From Neoechinorhynchus agilis (lineage: Eukaryota > Acanthocephala), in the NCBI GenBank assembly GCA_051530055.1, contig CM121341.1:13392001-13456000 (forward strand): a DNA stretch of 64,000 nucleotides, read 5' to 3'. This document shows positions 54,028 to 63,412 of the stretch, piece after piece (the first letter of the stretch is position 1; each line of letters opens with the position of its first letter). Below the pieces are notes generated by a model, which was not told the DNA's origin, searched no databases, and worked only from the letters and a program-made list of their open reading frames with translations. The position numbers and the translations under genes are program-made.

Positions 54028-55123
54028 CAAGGATAAGCTAGCAAAATTAGACGAGACGGTGAAAACCTCTCTCGAGAAAATTTTAAATACTCAGCTGTCG
54101 GACGAGGCCTGGCGTCAAGCGTCCTTGCCTGTGTCGTCCGGGGGTTTTGGTATCCGAAAAGCAGCCGATATTTCTCTGCCAGCTTATTTGGGATCGTACG
54201 AAGCAAGCCGCAAAGTAGTTAAATCCGTTCTTGGCGAGACTTACGCTTTGAATGAAGATTTTGCGGAGGCGCTTAATCTTTGGAGTGGAGATTCAGGCAA
54301 CGAGCAGGTACCCGTCAATGGTTGCAAACAATCAGTTTGCGACTCACCCCTGGTTGCGAGAATTCACAACGCTTTAATTTCAGATTCCTGTGACCTGGTG
54401 AACCGAACTCGATTGACGGCAGTCTCTACAAGAAAATCAAGTGCTTGGCTCAACGCTATATCAATCGCTTTCGTGCGTACCCTTTTCTCCGACGAGGCAG
54501 TAAGGATTGCAGTGTCTCTGAGACTTGGGGTATCAATGCGCACATCCCGTCGCTGCCGTTGCGGTGCGACCGTGGAACGATCGGGACCCCGTGGTCCCGT
54601 CTATCGGCAATCAGGCGGAAGGTACTCACGACACGCCGAAGTGAACGAAATTCCAAGCAGTGTCCTAAATACTGTGAATACGCCCAACATCTTAGATCCG
54701 AGCAATCTTTGCCGACTTGATGGCAGCCGTATACCGGATGGTATCGCAGTATTCCCATGGCGAGAAGGAAAATGCCTTCTCTGGGACGCCATTCGCAGCC
54801 AGCAACATAAAATTCGCCGTCATTAAACCAGGAGAAGCAGCAACCGCCGCCGAGGAACGCAAAAAGATAAAATACAGTGACCTGAGTTGAAATCATTATT
54901 TTGTTCAATTTGGCGTCGAGACGCTCGGGTCGTTTGGTACCGCGCCGCAATACCTGGTCAAGGAATTGTCTAAGAGATTGAGACGAATCACTGGCGATTC
55001 GAGATCAGGAGCATTCCTCCTACAAAACATAAGTCTGACTGTGCAACCAGGGAAAGCTGCATCCGTCCTTTCGACCGTTACACCACTAAGGCAGTTTAGT
55101 AATCCAAAGCGGTGGTATGAATG
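54028..55123 (+). mobile_element. LINE, C-terminal part (right of the LTR insertion)
   Basis: Continuation of the LINE at 49459-50077. A 255-codon frame covers KLAKLDETVKTSLEKIL, GGFGIRKAADISLPAYLGS, the cysteine/histidine motif beginning RRCRCGA, and IPDGIAVFPWREGKCLLWDA. The following VDT..VETLGSFG..VQPGKAAS region is present in other frames. The layout RT, then CCHC-type finger, then RPD-x15-D-like motif is that of LINEs with a restriction-like endonuclease (R2-like). The DNA resumes exactly one target duplication after the LTR element, showing that the LTR element jumped into an existing LINE. Confidence 0.88.
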
Positions 55124-55487
55124 ATTGTTTAATTATTCGGAACTATACATTTATGTGATCTGAGGAAATTTTTCTTATATTAAATCCCATATTTTGGCAC
55201 AGTCTTGTGCCTTTATCAAGGTTGCTTGTAAGTGTTTATTTTTCAAGGCACAAGATTGCGAGGAAATATGGATTTAATAAATTCTTTTAATTTTTGCGCC
55301 ATAAACAAGTGCAAACATTCTTTTTTCGAAGCTTATTAACTAAAAAATTAACTTGATACCTTAAGATCTCACAGGTGATAGTACTTTAAGATCTTTAATT
55401 CGAATTTTTTTTAACTAATAGTTTATTATTTGAAAACGTTCACATGGAACTCCCAAAGAAATCTTCATTTCTCGACAATTAACACAT
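55124..55487. other. Gap between two LINE copies, with a dispersed repeat
   Basis: About 55192-55306 holds TCTTGTGCCTT and its perfect 11-bp inverse AAGGCACAAGA, then the ATAAATTCTTTTAATTTTTGCGCCATAAA-type repeat also seen at 13.6, 26.0 and 60.9 kb. Confidence 0.6.
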
Positions 55488-56103
55488 TCAACACTTCCCG
55501 CCAAATTCCAGCTTTTGTCCTTCCTCGACCGTCGCCATCACGCTGGCAGCATTGCCTCTTTGTACTGCCAGCGAGATATTTTGTCGAAGGAATACGTCTG
55601 CTCTTGAGTCTCCGGTTGCCTGTCTCAATTTCTTCGAGGGATCCTGGAGCAGAGTGAGTGCCAAGCTGCCAAGCGCTCCATACGTCTCTACTTCGAAGGG
55701 GACAAAATAGTGAGCCCTCGATAAGTGAAGATATTTCCGTATTTTGCTCCCTTCCGCTGCACTGGCGGCACCACCGGCGATTTCGAGGGAGTAGGGGATG
55801 TTGCTGGCTGCGAGGGTATCCACACAGGTGGCGTCCCAGAGAAGGCATTTGCCCTCCCGCCACGGGAAGACCGAAATTCCATCGGGCCTACGGCCGTCTA
55901 GTCGACAAAGGTGGGCGGGTTCCAGGATGTTCGGGAACTTCGCCGTTCTCAACGCCCGAGAAATTGCGTTATTGATTTCAGAATGGCGCGAGAACCTTCC
56001 TGCTGACCTTCTGCAGACGAGACCGTGTCGCCCGAAAGCATCAACCAAAGACCCACATCGACAGCATATCGGGAGACCAAGTCTTAAGGATACTGCGAAT
56101 TGA
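55488..56103 (-). mobile_element. LINE C-terminal fragment with intact endonuclease-like frame
   Basis: On the minus strand a long open frame reads AVSLRLGLPICCRCGSLVDAF (abbreviated), then GRHGLVCRRSAGRFSRHSEINNAI, EPAHLCRLDGRRPDGISVFPW, CLLWDATCVDTLAAS and VQRGNAASVMATV, stopping at 55488. The C-x-C...H-x-x-x-C finger and the RPD...D motif needed for a restriction-like endonuclease are both kept. No reverse transcriptase precedes it, so it is a 5'-truncated copy. Its sequence differs clearly from the 54 kb copy, showing at least two lineages of this LINE. Confidence 0.85.
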
Positions 56104-56595
56104 TAATAAAGTTTTTAGACTTTTGTTTTACTGTTGCATAAACAAAATACGTTTCCACATAGTCCCAATTTTTTGCTAGATTGTTTATTATGGATCGACG
56201 ATTTTTAGACCTTATGAAATCATCTGAGCAACAAATTATTCGACGCTCCAACGCATGTTTTATCCACATTTTTGAACTTTACTGTAAGCCGTTGCGTTTC
56301 GAGAAAATACGTTGTCGATAAAATATTGATTATGTAAGTTTTGCACGAATATCAATTTTTTAGACGATATTGTATGTTCATTTAACTAGAACTGCAATTA
56401 CTGGTTTTTTTGATCGTACTATTTTTTAACCCAAATAATGATCATTTTCCCTTTTTTCATATAAATGGCAGATTGCTTCTTAAGAAAAACGTCGTTTCTG
56501 TTGTTAAAAAATGAAATGCGGAAATTGTTTTAAAAAAATCGTGGTTTCTACGACAACCGCCATTATGTTCCATTGTATAATTTTAGATGGTTTGA
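56104..56595. other. Intergenic, no gene seen
   Basis: AT-rich with no supported feature. Confidence 0.4.
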
Positions 56596-57083
56596 ATGCC
56601 TTCTAGCGGCAGTGGCGAATCGAGTTCATCGAGGAGTAAGAAAGCTCGAACGGCAAGGTTACGCTTGGTTAAGGCAAAGGCTAAACTGAAAAACGCACCA
56701 GAACCAGTGCCAATTCTGTTGAAAGAAGATAGAACATTTTCTGCTCTTGCAGATCGGTTACCAACTGGTTCCCAACACGCAAAAAGATTTTTGCATCTAC
56801 GTTAGGAATCCGTGATCTAATGAAGCCTTTTGGTAAATGTCTAACCTGCTGTGAATGTTCACCTTGTTTAAGTCGAGATTCGAGTTCCTACTATTATTAC
56901 TCATATTCAGTTCCATCTGATAAATCCCCTGATGATAAAGCTACATGGAAACCGAACAAGGAACTTATTATGGACGTTGTCCGAAAAAATATTGAAGAAC
57001 GAAGGGAACTTTCAAAGCGGAACCTAGAATTCGCAGTTGCAGAAAAAAAGAAAAAAGGTCGAAGGAGCAGTATTGACGAATGA
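56596..57083 (+). CDS. Candidate small charged protein, probably two exons
   Basis: The first frame starts MPSSGSGESSSSRSKKARTAR (abbreviated) and continues LVKAKAKLKNAPEPVPILLKEDRTFSALADR. Removing 56757-56872 (GTTACC...TTTAAG, 116 nt) joins it in frame to RDSSSYYYYSYSVPSDKSPDD, then KPNKELIMDVVRKNIEERRELSKRNLEFAVAEKKKKGRRSSIDE, a predicted coiled/charged helix, for 123 residues in total. Without splicing there are two separate ORFs (56596-56805 and 56820-57083), the second beginning with a cysteine cluster KCLTCCECSPC. No family was recognised. The coherent charged C-terminal helix is the best evidence for a real gene. Confidence 0.45.
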
Positions 57084-57122
57084 TTCTCGATCCTCAAACA
57101 CTACAGATTTTATAATTCTCAT

Positions 57123-57869
57123 TTAAAGCTCATTTTTGCATTCGATGATATTAATCGAGGTATTCGATGATACGCATTCAATTATGTTCAATTTATCGTC
57201 GATTTCATTTTGGCAATCAATTAACTCCACATCCGAAACTTTTTCTTCTTTGCTACTCGTGGACATAATCTTATTTGCCCTTTTCACCTTTAATTTCTCT
57301 TCGAACGTCTTTATCATGTCTTCTAAAGCTCGATTCTCACTCATTGATTTCTTCTCTGTTTGTTTATAAAGCATTGTTTCAAACCAAACGGTAGGAAAAT
57401 CTTCGTTTTCTCGTCCGCATATGTTCTTCGGAACATAGATTCCTTCAAGAATTGTTCCATTTTTAAATGTAAAACGGCACTCACCTAGTGGATAGTCATC
57501 GAAAAATATCCCTTCAAATGTCCAATTTTCGGTAATGAAACATCCACGGCCGTGTTTTTTACCGTCTTTCCACAATCCCCTAAAGTGGACGCTTTCATCT
57601 TGGTTTTCACAGACTCCAGGTCCGTTTGGTTTTCCCTCAATGAGTTCACCTTGAAAAATTAAGTCCTGCATTATTTTCCCCTTGTCGTTGTTTTCCTCAT
57701 TGTGACTCTCTTCGTTGTCTCCTAAATTTTTGTTCGAGGTGCCTTCAAGGATTCTGAATCGTGGAAAACTTGACTTTTCCTTCCTTTCATACGTTTCATT
57801 TTCCATTATGTGTGTCTTATGATGAACGTTTAAACGTTTAATTTGAGTCATTTGAACCAATGAATTCAT
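57123..57869 (-). CDS. MORN-repeat protein
   Basis: A 248-residue single-exon product. MORN repeats occupy about residues 70-160: FQGELIEGKPNGPGVCE, FRGLWKDGKKHGRGCF, FEGIFFDDYPLGECRF and LEGIYVPKNICG, each with the Y/F-x-G-x-W/F...G-x-G pattern. MORN repeats form a beta meander that can bind phospholipid or act as an axonemal or membrane scaffold. The N-terminal 65 residues are charged and disordered. After the repeats comes a helical, Lys/Glu-rich segment (ENRALEDMIKTFEEKLKVKR) and an acidic tail with several ILE-C motifs. The start is the first Met at 57869. A good X-box lies about 235 bp upstream, suggesting a ciliary gene. Confidence 0.85.
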   Translation of the reverse strand: MNSLVQMTQIKRLNVHHKTHIMENETYERKEKSSFPRFRILEGTSNKNLGDNEESHNEENNDKGKIMQDLIFQGELIEGKPNGPGVCENQDESVHFRGLWKDGKKHGRGCFITENWTFEGIFFDDYPLGECRFTFKNGTILEGIYVPKNICGRENEDFPTVWFETMLYKQTEKKSMSENRALEDMIKTFEEKLKVKRANKIMSTSSKEEKVSDVELIDCQNEIDDKLNIIECVSSNTSINIIECKNEL

Positions 57870-57932
57870 TATTGCCTTAGGTCTTATTTTTTAAATAAAA
57901 CCGAACTTGCATTTAAAATATTGCTCTCATTC

Positions 57933-58031
57933 TTATTTTGTATCTTGTTCATCATAGGACACAGTTATATTTGGTGTAATAAACTCTGATTTGGCCAGCC
58001 GTTTGACTGTCTTAAGATCAACGTTGCTCAT
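57933..58031 (-). CDS. Very small ORF between MORN gene and X-box
   Basis: MSNVDLKTVKRLAKSEFI (abbreviated) to YDEQDTK-stop, 32 codons, ATG 72 bp downstream of the X-box on the same strand. It could be an upstream ORF, a separate micro-protein, or the first exon of the MORN gene. Composition is protein-like, but there is no homology support. Confidence 0.3.
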   Translation of the reverse strand: MSNVDLKTVKRLAKSEFITPNITVSYDEQDTK

Positions 58032-58102
58032 TGTGAATATTGTAAAGTGAACACAACGTTAAGTTTCAGTACAATGGAATTTTTCTTAGTTCAATGAATT
58101 CG

Positions 58103-58116
58103 GTTACCGTAGCAAC
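58103..58116. promoter_or_regulatory. X-box (RFX-binding) motif GTTACCGTAGCAAC
   Basis: A perfect match to GTNRCC-(2 nt)-RGYAAC, the binding site of RFX transcription factors that switch on ciliary genes in animals. It lies upstream of the minus-strand MORN gene and downstream of nothing else on that strand until the fibrillarin-like gene ends at 58349. Confidence 0.7.
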
Positions 58117-58348
58117 GAACTGTCTATCGTTAAAATTCATTAATTTATTTCCCCGATATTTCGCATCTCGGGTAATTCCGGCATTATCAAGGTAGTGCGA
58201 AAAGCACACTTAAACAATAACAAACCTTGGCAAATGTCCGAATTATGCGACGAGAAATATATTAGTGAATTTAAACGGTGGGAAAACTACAAAAAAAGTC
58301 GCCACTTTCCCCTCCAAAGTCAGAATAAGGACTTTATTTAAACAAAAG

Positions 58349-59164
58349 TCAATCATCGCCGCAGATCTCGCCTTCTTCAAGTTCGGAAACCTGAGTTGAT
58401 TGATCATCGTCGGTCTTTTCCATTTTTTCATGCAAACTTTCATCACACTCGAGCTCTTGTACATTCAATTTTATTGGTCTTTTGGTCATATTAAACAATA
58501 GAAAATACACAAATTGAGAATTGCTTATATCTATTGTTCCCAACAGCTCTACGGGCGCCTTTGGTTTAATGTCCTTTGTTTTTGAAACAATAATGATTTG
58601 AGCGTCAAACTTGAGATATAGAATGGCAGCCGCCGATGTGCCATCACTGAACTCCGCCTCGTCGGATTTGGAATATATTAGAGAAAAGAAAGGCAAAAAT
58701 GGCTGATAATCTCCAATTTTATCTGGATCCCCGTTGATTACAAACAAATTCTGTCTACGCTTTGAAACCCTCAACCACCATTCAGCGCTTTTAGAATCTG
58801 GTTCAATCAGATACACTCGACCACTAGATCCAACCAAGTCGCTTAGATGAAATGGAGTCGTATCAGAACATCCAAGGTTTAAACACAGTACACAATCACC
58901 TTCTTCAACTTTGAAAACTTGTTCACTGATGTCGCTTATACATTCCGAAAGGGCAGAATATTGGGAATTCCATATTCGGAATTCGTTGCCCGAAACAAAC
59001 AATTTTTCTTCATTCGATGATTCTGCCTTTACCAAGCTTTTTGTCATGAACGGCCGGTCCGGTCGACATAATTGGAAAATTCGTTCAAAGTGAGTTGAAA
59101 CAATTCGATGGTTCGTTCGTCGCCGTTGCGGCTTTCGTGCTCGTTGAGATCCCCTGTAAGGCAT
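58349..59164 (-). CDS. Divergent fibrillarin-like protein
   Basis: Fibrillarin is the box C/D snoRNP 2'-O-methyltransferase of the nucleolus. This 271-residue, single-exon product follows it from HFERIFQLCRPDRPFMTKSLVKAESSNEEKLFV, through EFRIWNSQYSALSECI and LNLGCSDTTPFHLSDLVGSSGRVYLIEPDSKS, to KRRQNLFVINGDPDKIGDYQPFL and ISNSQFVYFLLFNM. The usual Gly/Arg-rich start is reduced to a short basic MPYRGSQRARKPQRRR. Several core positions have changed. The SAM-binding YLGAASGTTVSH has become CLNLGCSDTTPFH. The EDARHP and FADVAQPDQ blocks that carry catalytic acids have become NGDPDK and YSKSDEAEF. An acidic tail (SELEEGEICGDD) has been added. It is probably a paralogue that may have lost methyltransferase activity. 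Confidence 0.8.
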   Translation of the reverse strand: MPYRGSQRARKPQRRRTNHRIVSTHFERIFQLCRPDRPFMTKSLVKAESSNEEKLFVSGNEFRIWNSQYSALSECISDISEQVFKVEEGDCVLCLNLGCSDTTPFHLSDLVGSSGRVYLIEPDSKSAEWWLRVSKRRQNLFVINGDPDKIGDYQPFLPFFSLIYSKSDEAEFSDGTSAAAILYLKFDAQIIIVSKTKDIKPKAPVELLGTIDISNSQFVYFLLFNMTKRPIKLNVQELECDESLHEKMEKTDDDQSTQVSELEEGEICGDD

Positions 59165-60187
59165 CTACATAAGGTTTAAGAACGAGAAATGATAATTGGA
59201 AGTTTCTAAATTCAAACAGAGCAATTATCAACATAATAATCCCAGAGGTACTCGGCGGATTCCCAAAATGATTTTTCGGACTTACCGAGCACACCTTAGA
59301 AATGTTAAAATAAAACCAATTGAAAAAACATCAATAAATATATCGGAAAAGGACACAAACTGTTAAAAGAAATAAAAGTTTACAACGATAAAAACCCAAT
59401 ATAGAAAGGAGAAACGACAGAGTAGAAAAGAGAGAACGTATGAAAATGGAGAAGAGAAAAAATGAAATCGTTCAAATCCTCAAACGTTATGGAGCAAACA
59501 TTGCGACAGCAAAAGACGCTTTGAACTTCGTCGGACGTCTTCATTAAAAAAATCCTTTTACATGGAGGAAGACTTCTAACCATAATTTTTGTAAGAATGC
59601 GGGATTCGAAATTGAATCGAGGAAGCCAAAGTTTTCATTAGTAAATTAATTTCTCTAAGAATCTGATTCATCCTGTTGCAATTAGATGTACAATTTCTAC
59701 AACGAAAATGCCATCACACATAAACTAACAGAACGTTGGACTATTTAAGGGACTTAAAATTTATCGACTAAAGTGAGTCATTTTAATTGTGAAATAATAG
59801 TTTTACACGAGAAGAGTCAAATTAATCAAAACTTTTTTTAATTTGGTATTAATTTAGTTAGACTCAAATTGATCAAAACAAAAATTATGGTTTAGAAGTC
59901 TTCCTCCACGTAAAAGGATTTTTTTAATTAAGACGTCCGACGAAGTTCAACGCGTCTTTAGCATCTTTGTATAACTAACAAGCTGATGATGGATCCGGCA
60001 AGGTTCGCAGAACGTCTTTCACGGGGCGAAGACTTCTAAACAATAATTTTCTAATCATATAGCGTGCGGTACCTCCTCCTCCTCTTGAAATATCGACATT
60101 TCAAAATAATTTGGGAATGATGCGGCACATTTTTTGCTTTGGCACTCATACTGTTCAATATACTGATAAATATAGAGAACGGCTAGT
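59165..60187. other. Gene-free stretch dominated by a palindromic repeat
   Basis: Apart from the inverted repeat at 59497-59973 and a third short copy of its arm near 60020-60050 (GAAGACTTCTAAACAATAATTTTC-like), nothing is recognised. Confidence 0.5.
59497..59973. repeat. Inverted repeat, two ~93-bp arms
   Basis: The left arm 59497-59592 (containing TTTGAACTTCGTCGGACGTC and GGAGGAAGACTTCTAACC) and the right arm 59881-59973 are reverse complements at over 90 percent. The spacer is about 290 bp. No coding frame lies inside, so a MITE-like or palindromic duplication is likely. Confidence 0.85.
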
Positions 60188-60538
60188 ATGAAGAACATCA
60201 AACAACGAGAATTAGGCACTCACATCAGTTCTCTAAAGAACTCGAGTGCCAAACTTCTATACAACTGTGTATCCGTAAGCAAACCAATGATGCAAAATGT
60301 AGCAAAATGGATGATAGGAAACGCAGTGGTTGTCGAAACCGACCAAGAGGCGTATCGACTTGGATCTGAACTTTGGAATTATAAGTACACGGTGATTTCA
60401 CTAGAGGGCACAATGTATCGAAGCGATGTATCGATTACGGCTGGTAAGGCGGATTTGGCATCCAAAGCTAAAAAGTGGGATCATCGAAAAGTGGTTGCAA
60501 TGGATCGCCTAATGATGTCGGGCTTCCCATTGTTCTAA
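60188..60538 (+). pseudogene. SMC1 hinge fragment
   Basis: Residues 30-105 of this frame match the hinge and following coil of the cohesin subunit SMC1: VAKWMIGNAVVVETDQEAYRLG, YTVISLEGTMYRSDVSITAGKADLASKAKKWDHRKV (family: [53 protein letters not shown]). The conserved GVISGG glycines are partly replaced (DVSITAGK). It covers about 80 of some 1230 residues, with no matching coil or ATPase head on either side, so it is an isolated dead fragment or a lone exon of a lost gene copy. Confidence 0.75.
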
Positions 60539-61748
60539 ACCACAATCCCTCAAAAACAAAAATCTCTAAGAGCTTGATACGAGGCTGAAAGACCTGTGGA
60601 GGAATAACAAACTGATAGCTGCTGGTTTGAGGCAAACGTTTCCAATAACATTCAGGATGAGAAATAAAGGCTCCAACAATTGCTATAAGTTATTCCCGGC
60701 TATTAACGAGACCAAAGAAAATAGTCAACAGCTTCATGAATGTAAAGAAATTCTTAAAGAGATTTAAACGAATAAGATGGGATCGAGCACTTCAACTCAA
60801 AATATAAAATTCTTGATCGGAAATTTATGGTCGAACAATTTTAATTTTAGCTTTTTTACCAATTGCTAATTTTAGACTGATTGAAATTCTGTAAAAGAAT
60901 CCCAGAACTGATTTAACGCTTCTGCCATAAACAAACATGAACAATTAAACCTTCGAACAAATTCTTTATTCCATTTTAAATTTTTTCTCGATGTCCAATC
61001 TTTTTGCTTGATCATTTTAGAGACTAAGAAACTTTTCAGGCCGAAAGAAACAAAGACGAATTAAACTACTGATTTTGTATGTGTACTTTAATAATTCATC
61101 CATTGAAAAGATTCGATTGATCCGGGATCGTAATTCCTCTGAGTTTTTCTATCATTTTTGACAAAGGATATTGTGCTCATTAGAGTTTTATTTAATAGTC
61201 CTAATCAAGAAAAAGGATTATGGTCACATTTAAAAGCTTAAACGAGTTTATGATCCGATTTTCTATCAATAATATCATCATTGATTCCAAAATCGAAATG
61301 ATATCGATCAAAAATAATATTGCATAAAAACGGCTCCTTTTCAATCTTTTCAAAGTATTTAAAATTGGAATTCTGGATAAAACCCGTTTTGAGTATTTCG
61401 ATAATGAATTGTTGAGATTGGAATAAAAAATTTAAACTCAGGGAGTATTGAAAATTTCTTTTAACTCGAAACACTCAGTTAATCTAAGGATTGCGGATTT
61501 TACTGCATTATTGTCTATTTTCTTTTTAAAACTATACGATTCCGCTTTCCTGTATGTTAGGAAACTTGTGGCATTGTTTGTACGCTTTTTTAAGTTCTTT
61601 TTAGAGCGATAAAAGTGAGAGGTAAATGTAAATTCGTCAAATGGACTAAAATAAACTCTACTAATCCAAAACACTGTTTAATTTTGGAAATCGAGAGAGA
61701 AAATTCGCTGGATTTTTAGTCGTGTCCTGAATACTTCGAATGTATCTC
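60539..61748. other. Gene-free stretch
   Basis: About 60905-60945 carries a short copy of the GCCATAAA repeat. Otherwise no supported feature. Confidence 0.4.
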
Positions 61749-62053
61749 CTGGAGCCGAGCAATCTTTGCCGACTCGATGGCCGCCGTATATCGGACGGTG
61801 TCACAGTATTCCCGTGGCGAGAAGGCGAATGCTTACTCTGGGACGCCACGTGCGTGGACACGCTCGCAGCCAGCAACATAAAATTCGCCACTGTTAAACT
61901 TGAGGAGGAGGAACAACCGCCGCCGAGGAACGCAAAAAGACAAAATATAGGGACCTGAGTCGAAATCGTTATTTTGTTCCCTTTGGCGTCGAGGCACTCG
62001 GGTCGTTTGGTACCGCGCCGCATGACCTGATCAAGGAATTGTCTAAGAGATTC
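61749..62053 (+). mobile_element. LINE C-terminal fragment, near-identical to 2.2 kb copy
   Basis: Encodes the stretch from PSNLCRLDGRRISDGVTVFPW to DATCVDTLAASNIKFATVKLEEEEQPPPRN in one frame, ending abruptly in GTCTAAGAGATTCGACGATC where the 2.2 kb copy continues for another ~150 bp. Serine replaces the Pro of the RPD motif, as in the 2.2 kb copy, so both descend from the same inactive parent. Confidence 0.85.
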
Positions 62054-62269
62054 GACGATCCGATGGTTACAAAGCATAATCCTGGTTGTGCGAGTGATCC
62101 AGATGTTGAAAAATCTAGTGTTATTCAGAAAACAAAGCGCGAATCTTTAAAGTTCTTAATTGTGTCCTGTTTTGTAGTTTTAATTTCTTTTTCATTAGGA
62201 AATGATACAATGCTACCTATTGTACTCGCTGACTACATTTATTTTTGGATCTCTTTAAAATGTTTTAAA

Positions 62270-62938
62270 CTATCGCCAGTATTTGAGAGGAACTCGAAAC
62301 CAGTACGGGGTGTATCCATAGAAATCATAGTATCCCAATCCCGACAGGAGGCGATTCCTAGCAGCATTTCTGTATGTTTCGTAGACATCAAGATCCTTAT
62401 CGTAGGATGCATAATTGTACTTGAACGGCTCCGTGCGACTCAAATCCCTCGCTGCGCATAATCTCCTGAACTGATCGGCTGAAGAGGAGGAATAAAAACT
62501 CGGAAACCTGCCGAAATCATCCCGATTTCTGTATACATAAAGATCTAGCGGCGATGAATACGAATACACATTGGGTGATTTCCATCGATAGCTTGGATAA
62601 TACGGTCTGCGGTAATAGAAGCGATCATAGTATCGCATCGGGTATTCGTGATAAATGCCATCTTTTAAAGAAAGACTATAGGACGATCGATATCGCGGAG
62701 CATAAAATCGATGGTAGCTCGGTAAGGGATAGTATCCAACGTAGGAAGGAGGTGAAATGTAATGGTAGTAACCTTTTCGTACCGAATCCAAATAAGGTCC
62801 GCATGGACCCACGGAAAGTGCACGTCGAGAGCGTTGCGTTGACAATCGATCCGCTGATAATGCCCATGTGTATCTATTGTTGATTTCTTCAAAGGGTCCC
62901 AAGCTTTGGGCTCTGCGGTAATCGTACAACACGCTCAT
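62270..62938 (-). CDS. Tyr/Arg-rich protein, unrecognised
   Basis: A single open exon of about 222 codons, ATG at 62938. Tyrosine and arginine dominate: GYYHYISPPSYVGYYPLPSYHRFY, APRYRSSYSLSL, MRYYDRFYYRRPYYPSYRW, and a C-terminal LGYYDFYGYTPYWFRVPLKYWR. Two similar RR-A-x-S-x-GP motifs near the N terminus (RRAQSLGPF, RRALSVGPCG) look like kinase sites. There is no signal peptide, and only two cysteines. Such composition is typical of structural, cross-linked or condensate-forming proteins. The absence of stops on this strand over 670 bp, together with the strong residue bias, makes a real gene likely, but its role is unknown. Confidence 0.65.
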   Translation of the reverse strand: MSVLYDYRRAQSLGPFEEINNRYTWALSADRLSTQRSRRALSVGPCGPYLDSVRKGYYHYISPPSYVGYYPLPSYHRFYAPRYRSSYSLSLKDGIYHEYPMRYYDRFYYRRPYYPSYRWKSPNVYSYSSPLDLYVYRNRDDFGRFPSFYSSSSADQFRRLCAARDLSRTEPFKYNYASYDKDLDVYETYRNAARNRLLSGLGYYDFYGYTPYWFRVPLKYWR

Positions 62939-62941
62939 CAC

Positions 62942-63227
62942 AAGTGAAGTGCTCTAGATTCTTCATATCAAACGTTTTCTATATCTTACGAGAAAAATAG
63001 ATCTTGGCGCATTATGTTCGCGGCTCGAGTGCACACCATCGTCGATAGTCGCAAATATTTACACATCGAGAAAAAGAAAGGAGGCGGTGATATTTGAGTG
63101 ATACGAAAATGGGTTCGTGAGGATGACACCCGAAACTCGCATATGCTAAATGTGAGAATAGCGTCAATGTTAGCATAATGATTTAATTAAGTCAAAAATT
63201 GTAGGATATACATAATATATTTTTTGA
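62942..63227. other. Upstream of Tyr-rich gene, no feature
   Basis: Presumed promoter region of the minus-strand Tyr-rich gene; no clear motif recognised. Confidence 0.35.
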
Positions 63228-63412
63228 ATGGTGGTAAACATAATCACGCGGTTAAAGATTCCTTTACTATTATGAAATATTTCGAAAGAGGAAACCTCGC
63301 CTCACCAGTCTCGCGAAATATTCCCCAATAATAAAGGAATCTTTAACCGCAGGATTATGTTACCCACCACCATTCAATATTTACCACACCGAAGGATCTT
63401 CGTGATATTATT
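63228..63412. repeat. MITE-like hairpin, ~46-bp arms
   Basis: The left arm 63228-63273 (AATGGTGGTAAACATAATCA..) and right arm 63328-63374 (..GGATTATGTTACCCACCACCATT) are near-perfect reverse complements around CGAAATATTTCGAAAGAGG and AACCTCG. The central GAAATATTTCGAAAGAGGAAACCTC is also in every unit of the 34-44 kb array, and the right flank is shared with 6874-6946. No protein is encoded, so it is a non-autonomous element. Confidence 0.8.
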
